From: Vibrio pomeroyi
GTDB taxonomy: Bacteria > Pseudomonadota > Gammaproteobacteria > Enterobacterales > Vibrionaceae
Length of the DNA stretch: 64,000 bases
Direction: 5' to 3'
Assembly (NCBI RefSeq): GCF_024347595.1
Contig: NZ_AP025506.1
Coordinates: forward strand, 2,728,001 to 2,792,000
Under the pieces are notes generated by a model, which saw only the letters and a list, made by a program, of their open reading frames with translations, was not told the origin of the DNA and made no database searches. Both the position numbers and the translations under genes were made by a program. Below, piece by piece: positions 11,401-19,566 of this stretch; positions within the stretch are counted from its first letter, which is position 1, and every line of letters starts with the position of its first letter.

Positions 11401-11566
11401 GTCAAAAATCATAAAAACACTGTTTTTTTGATCTGTTTTTATTATCCTTGAGTCTGATAAATATAAAAGAACATAAAAGAAGCCATGATTTGGTGAAGAA
11501 TTAACTGAACTTCACCTGAGATTTGTCTATTTCGCACCCCAAATCATCCAAAAGTAGAAGAATTCA

Positions 11567-12478
11567 ATGAGCAATATCGGCACAAAGTTTATTCTCGCAC
11601 AGCGGTTTGTCTTCGATCCAAACAGCAACTCACTTGTTGACCAAATGAGCGACGGCGAAGTCGTACGCCTTGGCAGCAATGAAAGCCGCATTCTCCTGAT
11701 GCTGTCGGAAAGACCCAATGAAGTTATCACTCGTAATGAATTACACGAGTATGTTTGGCGAGACCAAGGCTTTGAGGTTGATGACTCTAGCTTAACGCAA
11801 GCAGTATCAACGCTAAGAAAGATGCTGAAAGATTCGACCAAATCCCCAGAATTCGTAAAGACAGTGCCTAAACGCGGTTATCAATTTATTGCGACCGTTG
11901 AGCGCTCTGCACCACTTTCATCAAATGATCAGCCAGTAGCGGCTGAAATTGTCGAAAATGACGTAGAACCTATCTTGACGTTTGCAACACCTGCAGCGAC
12001 TGAAGAAACGATCACTGAAACGGTTGAGTCAGAGCCAGTAGCAAAGGTTCAAGAAACCAATGTCGAAGCTGAACCAGCACGAGCTCCTGCTGCAACTCCA
12101 GCTAAAAGCACAAATAAGTGGTTAACGTTTTGGTTGCTACTTATTGCTTTCATCATGCCGATTCTGGTTTTAACGTTTACTAACCCGGCAGAATCCGAGT
12201 TCAAAACATTGGCTGAAGTGGATGGCGTAAAGGTTCAATCACCAGTTAACCACCCAGATCTTAGCAGTTGGCTGCCAGCGATAGAGAAGTGTGTATTACG
12301 TTACAACACCAATCACACAGGCATGCTCAAGCCGACTGAAGTGATCGCAACAGGTGGACAAACCAACAACCTTGCCCTCAACTACATTCACCCGCAAGAT
12401 TACTCTAGCGAGAATGTAACCCTAAGAATTTATGCAAACCAGTCGGATGTAAACGACATTTGTAACGGTGGTCAGTAA
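11567..12478 (+). CDS. toxR: Transmembrane transcriptional activator ToxR
   Basis: 303 residues. ToxR is an inner-membrane regulator of outer-membrane porins and virulence or stress genes in vibrios. The cytoplasmic OmpR/PhoB-type winged helix covers about residues 10-112 (LGSNESRILLMLSERPNEVI, EYVWRD, TVPKRGYQFIA). A variable Ala/Glu/Thr-rich linker follows (about 113-183), then one membrane helix (about 185-204) and a periplasmic domain. Cys242 and Cys299 correspond to the disulfide pair known in other ToxR proteins. toxS begins one base after its stop codon. Confidence 0.97.
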   Translation: MSNIGTKFILAQRFVFDPNSNSLVDQMSDGEVVRLGSNESRILLMLSERPNEVITRNELHEYVWRDQGFEVDDSSLTQAVSTLRKMLKDSTKSPEFVKTVPKRGYQFIATVERSAPLSSNDQPVAAEIVENDVEPILTFATPAATEETITETVESEPVAKVQETNVEAEPARAPAATPAKSTNKWLTFWLLLIAFIMPILVLTFTNPAESEFKTLAEVDGVKVQSPVNHPDLSSWLPAIEKCVLRYNTNHTGMLKPTEVIATGGQTNNLALNYIHPQDYSSENVTLRIYANQSDVNDICNGGQ

Positions 12479-12479
12479 C

Positions 12480-12995
12480 ATGAAATTAAAAGTATCGATT
12501 ATTTTACTGGTTCTATCTGCATTTTTGAGTGGTTGGCTATATTGGGGAAGCGATGCAAAAGTAGAGCGCCTACTTACTGCACATGAATGGCAATCTAAGA
12601 TGGTCACTCTGATCAGCGACAACAAACAAGCGGACTCAATCGGCCCACTTCGCAAAGTTGAGCTGTCATCGAATGCGAAATACCTACCAAATGGTACATA
12701 TCTGAGAATGTCAGTGGTTAGACTGTATGGTACTCAAACTGAGCCTGCGAATGTCATCAACATTTCGGAAACGGGTCAGTGGGATATCAATGACAACTAC
12801 CTATTGGTTTCACCAACAGAGTTTAAAGATGTGACTTCTGCTCAGCGCCAAGATTTTTCGGAAGGTCAGCTCGAATTGATCACTCAGGTTATTAAGATGG
12901 ATGCAGAGCAAAGCCGACGAATCGACATCGTTAACCCGAAAGCACTGCTACTGACTAGCTTAAATCACGGTTCAACCGTATTGTTTTCAAACTAA
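12480..12995 (+). CDS. toxS: ToxR-stabilising membrane protein ToxS
   Basis: 171 residues. It has one N-terminal membrane helix (about residues 4-22) ending in the conserved SGWLYWGSD, then a periplasmic domain. ToxS protects and helps assemble the periplasmic domain of ToxR and binds bile acids together with it in studied vibrios. ATG 12480 is chosen because it lies one base after the toxR stop and directly before the hydrophobic helix; an in-frame GTG at 12468 would overlap toxR and add four residues. A terminator follows, closing the toxRS operon. Confidence 0.95.
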   Translation: MKLKVSIILLVLSAFLSGWLYWGSDAKVERLLTAHEWQSKMVTLISDNKQADSIGPLRKVELSSNAKYLPNGTYLRMSVVRLYGTQTEPANVINISETGQWDINDNYLLVSPTEFKDVTSAQRQDFSEGQLELITQVIKMDAEQSRRIDIVNPKALLLTSLNHGSTVLFSN

Positions 12996-13055
12996 CATTG
13001 GAAAGCCGTTTACTGTGTATCAATAGCTGAATACCATGAAGCGGTAAACCAATAG

Positions 13056-13080
13056 AAAAGGGGCATGATGCCCCTTTTTG
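13056..13080 (+). terminator. Terminator of toxRS
   Basis: AAAAGGGGCA / TGCCCCTTTT with a TGA loop and five T at the end, about 60 bases after the toxS stop codon. Confidence 0.93.
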
Positions 13081-13109
13081 TTATCTAAAACTTACAAGTA
13101 CGAAATTCT

Positions 13110-13865
13110 ATGGATTGGATAAACTCACTTGCCCTCTTTTTTGGTTCATTGATCGCCAATACCCTCGCTTCCTTATCGGGTGGTGGTGCTGGGCTACTTC
13201 AATTCCCACTGCTTATCTTTCTTGGCCTCCCCTTCTCAGTCGCCTTAGCAACACACAAAGTCGCCAGTGTCGCTTTAGGTTTGGGCGCTGCTTATACACA
13301 TATTAAAGGTGGCACGCTCAGTTGGAGAATTTGTTGCTATCTGATCCTTGTTGGCAGCATCGGCGTTGTCATTGGGGCAAATATCGTGTTACTGATTCCA
13401 GATGATATTGCACAAAAACTGCTTGGGGCGATGATCTTAGCGCTTGGCGTCTACTCGCGACTAAAGAAGCAATTGGGACAAGAGGAACAACTCAAAAACC
13501 GAGATACCAAAGGTTGGATTATTGGTGGCATTGGGCTTGCGCTGATTGGCATCATCAATGGCTCGCTCACTGCCGGATCAGGACTGTTAGTGACCTTGTT
13601 TCTTGTTCGCTGGTTTGGTTTCACTTATAAGCAGGCCGTGGCACTCACCATGATATGTGTTGGTCTGTTCTGGAATGGCATCGGCGGTATCGCAATCGTA
13701 CAAGCTGGTGCTCCGATATACTGGTTGTGGCTACCCATACTTCTACTTAGCTCATTTATAGGCGGAAGCCTCGGTGCATTTCTTGCCAACCGTTCAAGCA
13801 ATCAGCTCGTCAAAACCGCTTTTGAAATATTGACGTTTGCCGTCGGTATCAAGCTGCTGATATAG
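13110..13865 (+). CDS. TSUP-family (TauE/SafE) membrane permease
   Basis: 251 residues, about eight hydrophobic segments in two repeats. Glycine-rich motifs mark the TauE/SafE family: ASLSGGGAGLLQFPLL near residue 20-35 and GIINGSLTAGSGLLVTL near 148-164. Members move sulfite, sulfoacetate, thiosulfate or other small organic anions across the inner membrane. The substrate here cannot be named. It forms a likely two-gene operon with the SelW-like protein 18 bases downstream. The ribosome site is poor, but the ATG directly precedes the first membrane helix. Confidence 0.85.
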   Translation: MDWINSLALFFGSLIANTLASLSGGGAGLLQFPLLIFLGLPFSVALATHKVASVALGLGAAYTHIKGGTLSWRICCYLILVGSIGVVIGANIVLLIPDDIAQKLLGAMILALGVYSRLKKQLGQEEQLKNRDTKGWIIGGIGLALIGIINGSLTAGSGLLVTLFLVRWFGFTYKQAVALTMICVGLFWNGIGGIAIVQAGAPIYWLWLPILLLSSFIGGSLGAFLANRSSNQLVKTAFEILTFAVGIKLLI

Positions 13866-13883
13866 AATTTAAAAGGATTAACT

Positions 13884-14195
13884 ATGAATACAGAATCGAA
13901 TCCAACCACGACAACAGTACTGAAAGCAACGATAACCATACACTATTGCCGTCAATGTAATTGGATGCTTCGCTCAAGCTGGTTGTGCCAAGAATTGCTA
14001 CACACCTTCAGTGAAGAGATAGAGCAAGTCAGTCTGCACCCTGATACGGGCGGACGATTCGAGATCTTTTGTAATGGAATACAGATTTGGGAAAGAAAAG
14101 CGGACGGCGGTTTTCCTGAGGCTAAAGTTCTGAAGCAAAGAGTACGGAACATTATTGCTCCAGACAAAGACCTCGGCCACGTAGATTCAAAGTAA
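13884..14195 (+). CDS. SelT/SelW/SelH (Rdx) family redox protein
   Basis: 103 residues with a thioredoxin-like Rdx fold. The active-site motif CRQC lies at residues 22-25, in the family position where eukaryotic SelW has Cys-x-x-Sec. The C-terminal half keeps a GGRFEIFCNG strand and the DGGFPEAKVLKQRVRN segment typical of bacterial Rdx proteins. The biological role of the bacterial family is largely undefined; a thiol redox role is inferred. AAGGATT precedes the ATG, and the gene follows the TSUP permease closely, suggesting a joint function. Confidence 0.85.
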   Translation: MNTESNPTTTTVLKATITIHYCRQCNWMLRSSWLCQELLHTFSEEIEQVSLHPDTGGRFEIFCNGIQIWERKADGGFPEAKVLKQRVRNIIAPDKDLGHVDSK

Positions 14196-14218
14196 AGCCA
14201 CGCGACCGATTTTATTAT

Positions 14219-14764
14219 TTAAAGCTGACCGCTCACAATCAGGTCACCTTCAAGGCTGATTACTTTGAAGGTGTTGTCTTCATATAGACCATAGCTTGCT
14301 GCGTGCCCTTCTCGAGGGAATGTCACTGAGCTAGGGTTGAAAATGAAGATCTCATCTTGGTATTCAGCAACTGGGATATGAGTATGACCGTGAGCAATAA
14401 TATCGCCCGCTTTCAGTGCTGGTCGCTTCGTTGTGTTATATAGGTGACCATGAGTTAAGAAAATACGCTGACCCGATTCCAATAACACCCATGAGTAATC
14501 CATCATCATTGGGAAAGACAACAGCATCTGATCTACTTCGCTGTCACAGTTACCACGAACGGCGATGATCTCTTGAGAAAACGCATTCAACTTCTCTGCA
14601 ACCGCCGGCGGGTTGTATCCCTCTGGAATCGGGTTTCTTGGACCATGATTCAGAATATCACCCAATAGAACCAAATATTGCGCACCAGATGCTTGGTATA
14701 GCTCTAATACTTTTTCTGTTGCTGGCAGCGAACCGTGTAGGTCTGAAGCAAAAAATAATTTCAC
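14219..14764 (-). CDS. yfcE: YfcE-type metallophosphodiesterase
   Basis: 181 residues (E. coli YfcE 184). It is a calcineurin-like metallophosphoesterase with the metal ligands in SDLHGS (residues 7-12), GDILNHG, GNCDSE, THGH and GHTH. E. coli YfcE hydrolyses phosphodiester model substrates with Mn2+; its natural substrate is not known to me. The start is GTG at 14764, with GGAG eight bases upstream. It converges with the SelW-like gene with only 23 bases between the stop codons. Confidence 0.93.
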   Translation of the reverse strand: MKLFFASDLHGSLPATEKVLELYQASGAQYLVLLGDILNHGPRNPIPEGYNPPAVAEKLNAFSQEIIAVRGNCDSEVDQMLLSFPMMMDYSWVLLESGQRIFLTHGHLYNTTKRPALKAGDIIAHGHTHIPVAEYQDEIFIFNPSSVTFPREGHAASYGLYEDNTFKVISLEGDLIVSGQL

Positions 14765-14811
14765 ACGTACTTCTCCATAAAATTTATGAGCCTATTGTAC
14801 GTATCTAACGG

Positions 14812-15219
14812 CTACACGTCATCTCTCGCCATACCGTTGATCACGATATTATTGTAACTAACCATACCGACTATTTTATGGTCACTGACTACTGGGGCAC
14901 GACTGATACCAAAACGCTCAAACAAGCGCGCACAATACTTCACATTCATATCGGCAGACACGCTCAAAGCCGGTTTAGTCATGATTTCATAAACGTTAGT
15001 GCGCTTAGGTGATCGGTTCTTGGCTAACACTTTCTTGGCGATGTCATTCATCAACACGATGCCGTATTCATCATCCTCATGGCGTTTATCGACGATGATG
15101 GCTTTTACTTTGTGTTTTTTTGCCATCTCAATCGCTTCTAACACCGTCGTTAGACCGTCAATAATCACATACGTGTTGGCCATTACATCGCTTACTCGAA
15201 TTGTCTCACCCGTATTCAT
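14812..15219 (-). CDS. Two-CBS-domain protein, last gene of the DUF1538 operon
   Basis: 135 residues made almost entirely of a CBS pair. The first unit (about 8-65) has VSDVMANTYVIIDGLTTVLE and AIIVDKRH, and the second (about 76-130) has VYEIMTKPALSVSADM and ISRAPVVSDHKIVGMVSYNN. CBS pairs bind adenine nucleotides and often gate transporters. Its ATG overlaps the TGA of the PII-like gene (ATGA), so the two are translationally coupled. I infer that it senses nucleotide state for the DUF1538 membrane pair; no direct evidence exists in the sequence. Confidence 0.88.
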   Translation of the reverse strand: MNTGETIRVSDVMANTYVIIDGLTTVLEAIEMAKKHKVKAIIVDKRHEDDEYGIVLMNDIAKKVLAKNRSPKRTNVYEIMTKPALSVSADMNVKYCARLFERFGISRAPVVSDHKIVGMVSYNNIVINGMARDDV

Positions 15220-15566
15220 AGCTCATCCTCCACAACTTTGGTTAATGTCTCGACTTGATGCGCGACCCCGACCGCATCTTCAACATCGATCTGAACAGCA
15301 ATGCCTTGCCCTGACTCTTGGTCGAACTCTCCGACTTCACCGATGGTTTCTAAAATATGTCTAGCCAAATGCTCCTCGACGACAAACAACAACACATCTT
15401 TTTGCACCTCCAAGGTTAAGCCAAAGAAGGTGGTTTTTTGGTTTAGACCTTGCCCTCTGGCATTGTTTATCACCGTTGCTCCAGTTGCGCCCGCATCACG
15501 CGCGGCATCGAGTACACTGTCTGTCTTGCTCTCTTCTACAAACGCTAAGATAAGTTTAAAGCGCAT
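15216..15566 (-). CDS. PII-superfamily signalling protein associated with DUF1538 transporter
   Basis: 116 residues with the trimeric PII fold signature. It has an N-terminal strand [10 protein letters not shown], a GATGATVINNARGQG turn resembling the start of the PII T-loop region, and GQGIAVQIDVEDAVGV near residue 88, like the PII C-terminal motif. It lacks the uridylylated Tyr51 context of GlnB/GlnK, so it is probably not a nitrogen regulator. PII-like proteins encoded in transporter operons usually bind nucleotides or small anions and gate the partner. AAGGAG lies before the ATG, within the end of the preceding gene (11-base overlap). Confidence 0.85.
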   Translation of the reverse strand: MRFKLILAFVEESKTDSVLDAARDAGATGATVINNARGQGLNQKTTFFGLTLEVQKDVLLFVVEEHLARHILETIGEVGEFDQESGQGIAVQIDVEDAVGVAHQVETLTKVVEDEL

Positions 15567-16350
15567 CTTTGCTCTCCTTAGAGGTATGTAAACGGTTTAA
15601 CCATTGTGTTATTTGGGCATAGCCCATCACTGAAATAATCGGAAATAAGCTGGCAAAGGCAATCAACCCAAAACCATCAATCACAGGGTTTCGTCCAGGT
15701 ACAGTTGAAGCGAGCCCTAGCCCAAGCGCCGTCACTAAGGGAACGGTCACGGTGGATGTCGTCACCCCACCAGAATCATAGGCCAATGGGATGATCAGTT
15801 TGGGGGCGTAAAAGGTTTGGATAACCACGACAACATAGCCAAAAATGATGTAGTAATGGATCGGGTCACCAGCAACGATCCGATAGCTTCCAAGCGAGAT
15901 ACCGATAGCAACTCCTAATGCCACTGCGATTCTCAGCCCATTAACACTGATGCTGCCGCCGGATACTTGATTCGCTTTAATAGCCACCGCAATCAAAGAT
16001 GGCTCGGCTATCGTGGTACTAAAACCAATACAGAATGCAAAAAGGTAAACCCAATAATAATCAAACCAAGCTAATGTCAGACCAGAGCTGACTTTAAACT
16101 CAGTCAGAAAACTGGGTTCGGTCAACTGCATGGCCATGGTCTCCCCTAAGGGAAACAATGCGAGTTCCAATCCCATCAAGAAAAGGGACAACCCAAGAAT
16201 GACGTAGAAAAAACCAATCAACACCTTGGCTAAATTGTTCACAGGCTTACGTAACACCGCCAGCTGAAAACCAAAAATGATCACCGCAATCGGAATCACA
16301 TCCATCACGGTACCTAAAAAGGTGTCGATAAACTGCTGAGCACTGATCAT
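15556..16350 (-). CDS. DUF1538 membrane protein, second subunit
   Basis: 264 residues, about seven to eight hydrophobic segments. It carries the DUF1538 motifs TTIAEPSL (about residue 110) and [11 protein letters not shown] (about 188-198), followed by [14 protein letters not shown]. It is a homologue of the protein encoded just upstream (16347-17081), and the two genes overlap by 4 bases. A DUF1538 pair from Halomonas was, as I recall, reported as a two-component Na+(Li+,K+)/H+ antiporter called UmpAB; I could not check this. By that analogy, this is one half of a two-subunit cation antiporter. Confidence 0.86.
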   Translation of the reverse strand: MISAQQFIDTFLGTVMDVIPIAVIIFGFQLAVLRKPVNNLAKVLIGFFYVILGLSLFLMGLELALFPLGETMAMQLTEPSFLTEFKVSSGLTLAWFDYYWVYLFAFCIGFSTTIAEPSLIAVAIKANQVSGGSISVNGLRIAVALGVAIGISLGSYRIVAGDPIHYYIIFGYVVVVIQTFYAPKLIIPLAYDSGGVTTSTVTVPLVTALGLGLASTVPGRNPVIDGFGLIAFASLFPIISVMGYAQITQWLNRLHTSKESKDAL

Positions 16351-17081
16351 GTCACCACCATCCCATAGACCATGACAAACATCATCGGCAACAGTGACGC
16401 AAAGGCGATCAACCCAAAGCCATCGATCATTGGATTACGGCCCTTGATTGCTGAAGCTAAACCCACCCCTAATGCTGTCACCAACGGAACGGTGATGGTT
16501 GATGTTGTCACTCCACCAGAGTCATAGGCTATGCCAATGATATTTTCAGGGGCGAAAGCGGTAAGCACCACCACACCAATATACCCACCGATGATCATGT
16601 ACTGAATTGGCCACCCTTTTAAGATGCGTAATACTCCGAGTAAGATGGCGATACCCACCGACAATGCTACGGTGAAACGTAGGCCGTCTGCATATTCTTC
16701 CATTTCATCTAACGTATTAGGGATAACGCCTCCCTCGGCGGCCACTTCCGCAGCTTCAGCCGCCACCGCAGTTAACGCAGGTTCTGCAATGGTTGTTCCA
16801 AAACCCAAACAAAAAGCAAATGTCAGTAACCAGAACACACTCCCTTTGCGAGCAAAGGCTTGGGCCATAGACTCACCAATTGGGAATAACCCCATTTCGA
16901 GCCCGAATATGAAGAAAGTCAGTCCAAAGACCACCAGCACTAAACCAGTTAGAATTGATAACAGATGAGGAAGTGGCTCTTGCAACACAGCGAGCTGGAA
17001 GAAGGCGATCACTGCGACAATCGGCAACAGATCTCGTAGGCTACCTAGCATGGCTCGAAACAAAGCAAGTACTGCCGCCAT
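16347..17081 (-). CDS. DUF1538 membrane protein, first subunit
   Basis: 244 residues. It starts in a hydrophobic segment and contains [11 protein letters not shown] and [20 protein letters not shown], the same motifs as its neighbour. A charged insert (about residues 112-132, Glu-rich, [12 protein letters not shown]) replaces a shorter loop of the second subunit. The start is ATG 17081: GGAG lies 5 bases before it, whereas the in-frame GTG at 17087 overlaps that ribosome site. It is the first gene of a four-gene operon (DUF1538, DUF1538, PII-like, CBS) with all junctions overlapping. No promoter consensus stood out in 17082-17382. Confidence 0.86.
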   Translation of the reverse strand: MAAVLALFRAMLGSLRDLLPIVAVIAFFQLAVLQEPLPHLLSILTGLVLVVFGLTFFIFGLEMGLFPIGESMAQAFARKGSVFWLLTFAFCLGFGTTIAEPALTAVAAEAAEVAAEGGVIPNTLDEMEEYADGLRFTVALSVGIAILLGVLRILKGWPIQYMIIGGYIGVVVLTAFAPENIIGIAYDSGGVTTSTITVPLVTALGVGLASAIKGRNPMIDGFGLIAFASLLPMMFVMVYGMVVT

Positions 17082-17382
17082 CGCCACTCCTTATCGCTGA
17101 AATTGTGTCGGGTTATTGGTTACTAATAATCATGGCAAATCCTTATCATTCCTTATGTGATAAATATTACGCAGTTGGTAACATATCCGAGTAAAATCCA
17201 TAAGTGTGATAACGGTACACATCCTGGCCAAATGAATTTTATTTCATTCATTCTTTAATTTTAAAAGGCGTAATTTGGGTATCACACGATTGAAACCAAC
17301 TGATCGTTATAGTGATTTTTTCGTATTGATTGGCGATTAAAAACAAGCCATGTCTATAATTATGTTTAATAAGGAGATTGGT
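17082..17382. other. Divergent intergenic region (DUF1538 operon / epimerase)
   Basis: About 300 bases, AT-rich, holding the presumed promoters of both directions. No clear operator, hairpin or small gene was seen. Confidence 0.55.
17087..17092 (-). promoter_or_regulatory. Ribosome binding site deciding the DUF1538 start
   Basis: AAGGAG on the minus strand with five bases to ATG 17081. It overlaps the alternative GTG at 17087 and so rules that start out. Confidence 0.75.
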
Positions 17383-18297
17383 ATGAAGATATTGTTAACT
17401 GGTGGTACGGGATTTATTGGCTCTGAATTGGTTAAAAGTTGGAACACTGACGATGTGACATTGCTGACGCGGAACCCTGAAAAAGCAAAGCAAAATCTAA
17501 ATCACCTGAACCAGAACAACCTTCATTACATTCAATCCCTTGATGAACTAAGCGACCTCAACGACTTCGATGTGGTGGTTAACCTTGCTGGCGAACCGAT
17601 AGCCGACAAGCGTTGGAGCGAAGAACAAAAAGAGCGAATCTGTAGTAGCCGCTGGCACATCACAGAAAAGTTGGTCGAGTTAATTCATGCCAGCAGCAAC
17701 CCACCAGAGGTTTTCATTAGTGGTTCAGCCGTCGGTTATTATGGCGATCAACAACAGCATCCGTTTGATGAATCATTACGAGTGGAGGATGAGAGCTTCC
17801 CTCATAAAGTTTGTGCTCACTGGGAAGAGATAGCTAAACGAGCTGAAACAGATAACACGCGAGTGATACTACTCAGAACGGGGATTGTATTAGGAGAAAA
17901 TGGCGGTGCACTAAAGAAAATGCTGATGCCCTACAAACTGGGCGTCGGTGGGCCTCTAGGTTCTGGCAAACAGTACATGCCATGGATTCACATGCTAGAT
18001 ATGGTGCGAGCCATTAACCACTTGTTGTCGATTCCTCACGCTCAAGGCGAGTTTAATATGTGCGCGCCACACCCTGTGACTAACAAACTGTTCAGCAGTA
18101 CGTTAGCCAAACAATTGGGCCGACCACATTTCTTGTTCACACCGAAATGGGCTATGTCGCTTCTGATGGGAGAATCATCTTGTTTGCTATTTGATAGCAT
18201 CCGCTCCAAACCAAAGAAGCTCACCGAAATGGGATTCATCTTTAGTTACTCAAGAATCGAGCCTGCACTAAAAAACTTGTTACAACATCAAGACTAA
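17383..18297 (+). CDS. TIGR01777-type NAD(P)-dependent epimerase (YfcH-like)
   Basis: 304 residues. An extended SDR protein of the YfcH family. The N-terminal dinucleotide motif GGTGFIGSELV is at residues 7-17, NLAGEPIADKRW at about 68-79, SGSAVGYYG near residue 114 and the C-terminal YfcH-type domain at about 240-300. The family has no firmly assigned substrate. ATG 17383 is chosen because AAGGAG lies 6 bases before it and the Rossmann motif follows at once; upstream in-frame starts would add 11 residues without a ribosome site. Confidence 0.9.
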   Translation: MKILLTGGTGFIGSELVKSWNTDDVTLLTRNPEKAKQNLNHLNQNNLHYIQSLDELSDLNDFDVVVNLAGEPIADKRWSEEQKERICSSRWHITEKLVELIHASSNPPEVFISGSAVGYYGDQQQHPFDESLRVEDESFPHKVCAHWEEIAKRAETDNTRVILLRTGIVLGENGGALKKMLMPYKLGVGGPLGSGKQYMPWIHMLDMVRAINHLLSIPHAQGEFNMCAPHPVTNKLFSSTLAKQLGRPHFLFTPKWAMSLLMGESSCLLFDSIRSKPKKLTEMGFIFSYSRIEPALKNLLQHQD

Positions 18298-18340
18298 TTC
18301 TTTACCCTAGAGTCATAGAGACTCTAATAAAGGATTAAGC

Positions 18341-19168
18341 GTGAACAAGTCGATTCTTATCACTGGTTGCTCAACGGGTATTGGCTATACATGTGCTCAT
18401 GCACTGCAAAAGCGCGGTTTTCATGTCATTGCATCTTGTCGTGACCCACAAGATGTTCAACGCCTTCAAGATGAAGGTCTCACCTGCATTCAACTCGATC
18501 TTTCCAACCAAGAAAGTATTGAACATGGTGCCAAGCTTGCTATTGAACTCGCACCTAACGGGCTATATGGATTGTTCAACAACGGCGCTTACGGCCAAGC
18601 AGGTGCGCTAGAAGACTTACCAACTCAAGGACTCAGAGAGCAATTCGAAACCAACTTCTTCGGCTGGCACCATCTTGTTTGCCAGATCCTCCCACACATG
18701 CGTGAACGTGGCGAAGGACGAATCGTACAAAACAGTTCAGTGTTAGGCTTCGCCGCTATGAAATATCGCGGTGCTTACAACGCTTCAAAATTCGCGATAG
18801 AAGGTTGGACTGACACTCTGCGTTTAGAACTTCATGGCAGTGGCATACACATTTCATTACTTCAACCCGGCCCTATCGAAACCCAGTTTAGAACGAACGC
18901 CCTAAAGGCCTTCAATAAGTGGATACGCATCGAAGGCAGTGTCCATCAAGAAGCTTACCAACAGCAAAAAGACCGACTTGAAAAAGAGTCGTCGAACAAC
19001 GCTTTTGTTCTGCCTGCTGAAAGCTGCATTGCACCTGTTTTTCACGCGCTGACTGCCGATAAACCTAAGTTAAGGTACCGAGTGACAACACCAACTAAGG
19101 TATTCGCTGTGTTAAAAAGGCTACTACCAAGCCGCTTGCTAGACCCTATTTTGAGAAAAGCAGCATAA
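18341..19168 (+). CDS. SDR-family oxidoreductase (YbbO-like)
   Basis: 275 residues. It is a classical short-chain dehydrogenase with TGCSTGIG at residues 8-15 (cofactor binding), NNGA near residue 80, the catalytic Ser in QNSSVLG and the YNASK active-site pair near residue 145. It resembles E. coli YbbO over its length, including the C-terminal KLRYRVTTPTKVFAVLKRLLP tail. YbbO has aldehyde reductase activity in E. coli as far as I recall. The start is GTG with AAGGAT upstream. Its position before ybbN repeats the E. coli ybbN/ybbO neighbourhood. Confidence 0.9.
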   Translation: MNKSILITGCSTGIGYTCAHALQKRGFHVIASCRDPQDVQRLQDEGLTCIQLDLSNQESIEHGAKLAIELAPNGLYGLFNNGAYGQAGALEDLPTQGLREQFETNFFGWHHLVCQILPHMRERGEGRIVQNSSVLGFAAMKYRGAYNASKFAIEGWTDTLRLELHGSGIHISLLQPGPIETQFRTNALKAFNKWIRIEGSVHQEAYQQQKDRLEKESSNNAFVLPAESCIAPVFHALTADKPKLRYRVTTPTKVFAVLKRLLPSRLLDPILRKAA

Positions 19169-19297
19169 ATTACTAACTTTGAATGCACAGTCGCAAACTT
19201 TAATGTAACGATGTAATTTATTCGTAACAATAAGATGTCATGATTTAGCCTATCTCATCAATTATTCCCAATTGATGAAGCTACTTCTGGATATTTC

Positions 19298-19363
19298 ATG
19301 ACTTTAAACCGCCTTAATTGGGTAGGTGTGAGTTTGGCTATTACGTTGTTTATTCTGTTTTGA
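19298..19363 (+). CDS. Possible small membrane peptide (21 residues)
   Basis: ATG to TGA encodes MTLNRLNWVGVSLAITLFIL plus a final Phe: a short polar start and one hydrophobic helix of about 14 residues. It lies between the ybbO-like gene and a strong hairpin terminator 38 bases downstream, as expected of a short monocistronic mRNA. The ribosome site is weak (CTGGA, nine bases away). It could be a small membrane protein, a type I toxin-like peptide or a chance ORF. I know no matching family. Confidence 0.4.
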   Translation: MTLNRLNWVGVSLAITLFILF

Positions 19364-19400
19364 ATATCTTAAGTAATACCTCACTGACCACCTCAATGAG

Positions 19401-19467
19401 AACGCTGTGTCTTCCGTGTTGAGATAACAACTCAATCAACATCGAAGCATGGCGTTTTTTTATTTTT
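19401..19467 (+). terminator. Long-hairpin terminator upstream of ybbN
   Basis: AACGC at 19401 pairs with GCGTT at 19452-19456, and the arms continue through GTG/CAT (one wobble), CTTC/GAAG and GTGTTGA/TCAACAT. This gives about 20 pairs with small bulges and is followed by seven T and TATTTTT. It is stronger than needed for a simple gene end and could be the 3' end of a small RNA. Confidence 0.8.
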
Positions 19468-19566
19468 GGCGCTTTTTATCTGAGATAACTGAGTTAGATC
19501 TTGAAGTTACCGACTTCTCACCCCATATTTGCAACGTATCCACAAAACAAACCTCAAGGAACGTAA

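Larger units (their letters stand above)
19169..19566. other. Intergenic region between ybbO-like gene and ybbN
   Basis: About 400 bases. It contains a possible 21-residue hydrophobic ORF (19298-19363) and a long hairpin terminator (19401-19467), so a short transcript may arise here. The ybbN promoter must lie in or after this terminator. Confidence 0.6.

Noticed and set aside
11296..11412. 39-codon extension of htpG
   Set aside because: It runs across the heat-shock promoter and does not match Hsp90 N-termini.
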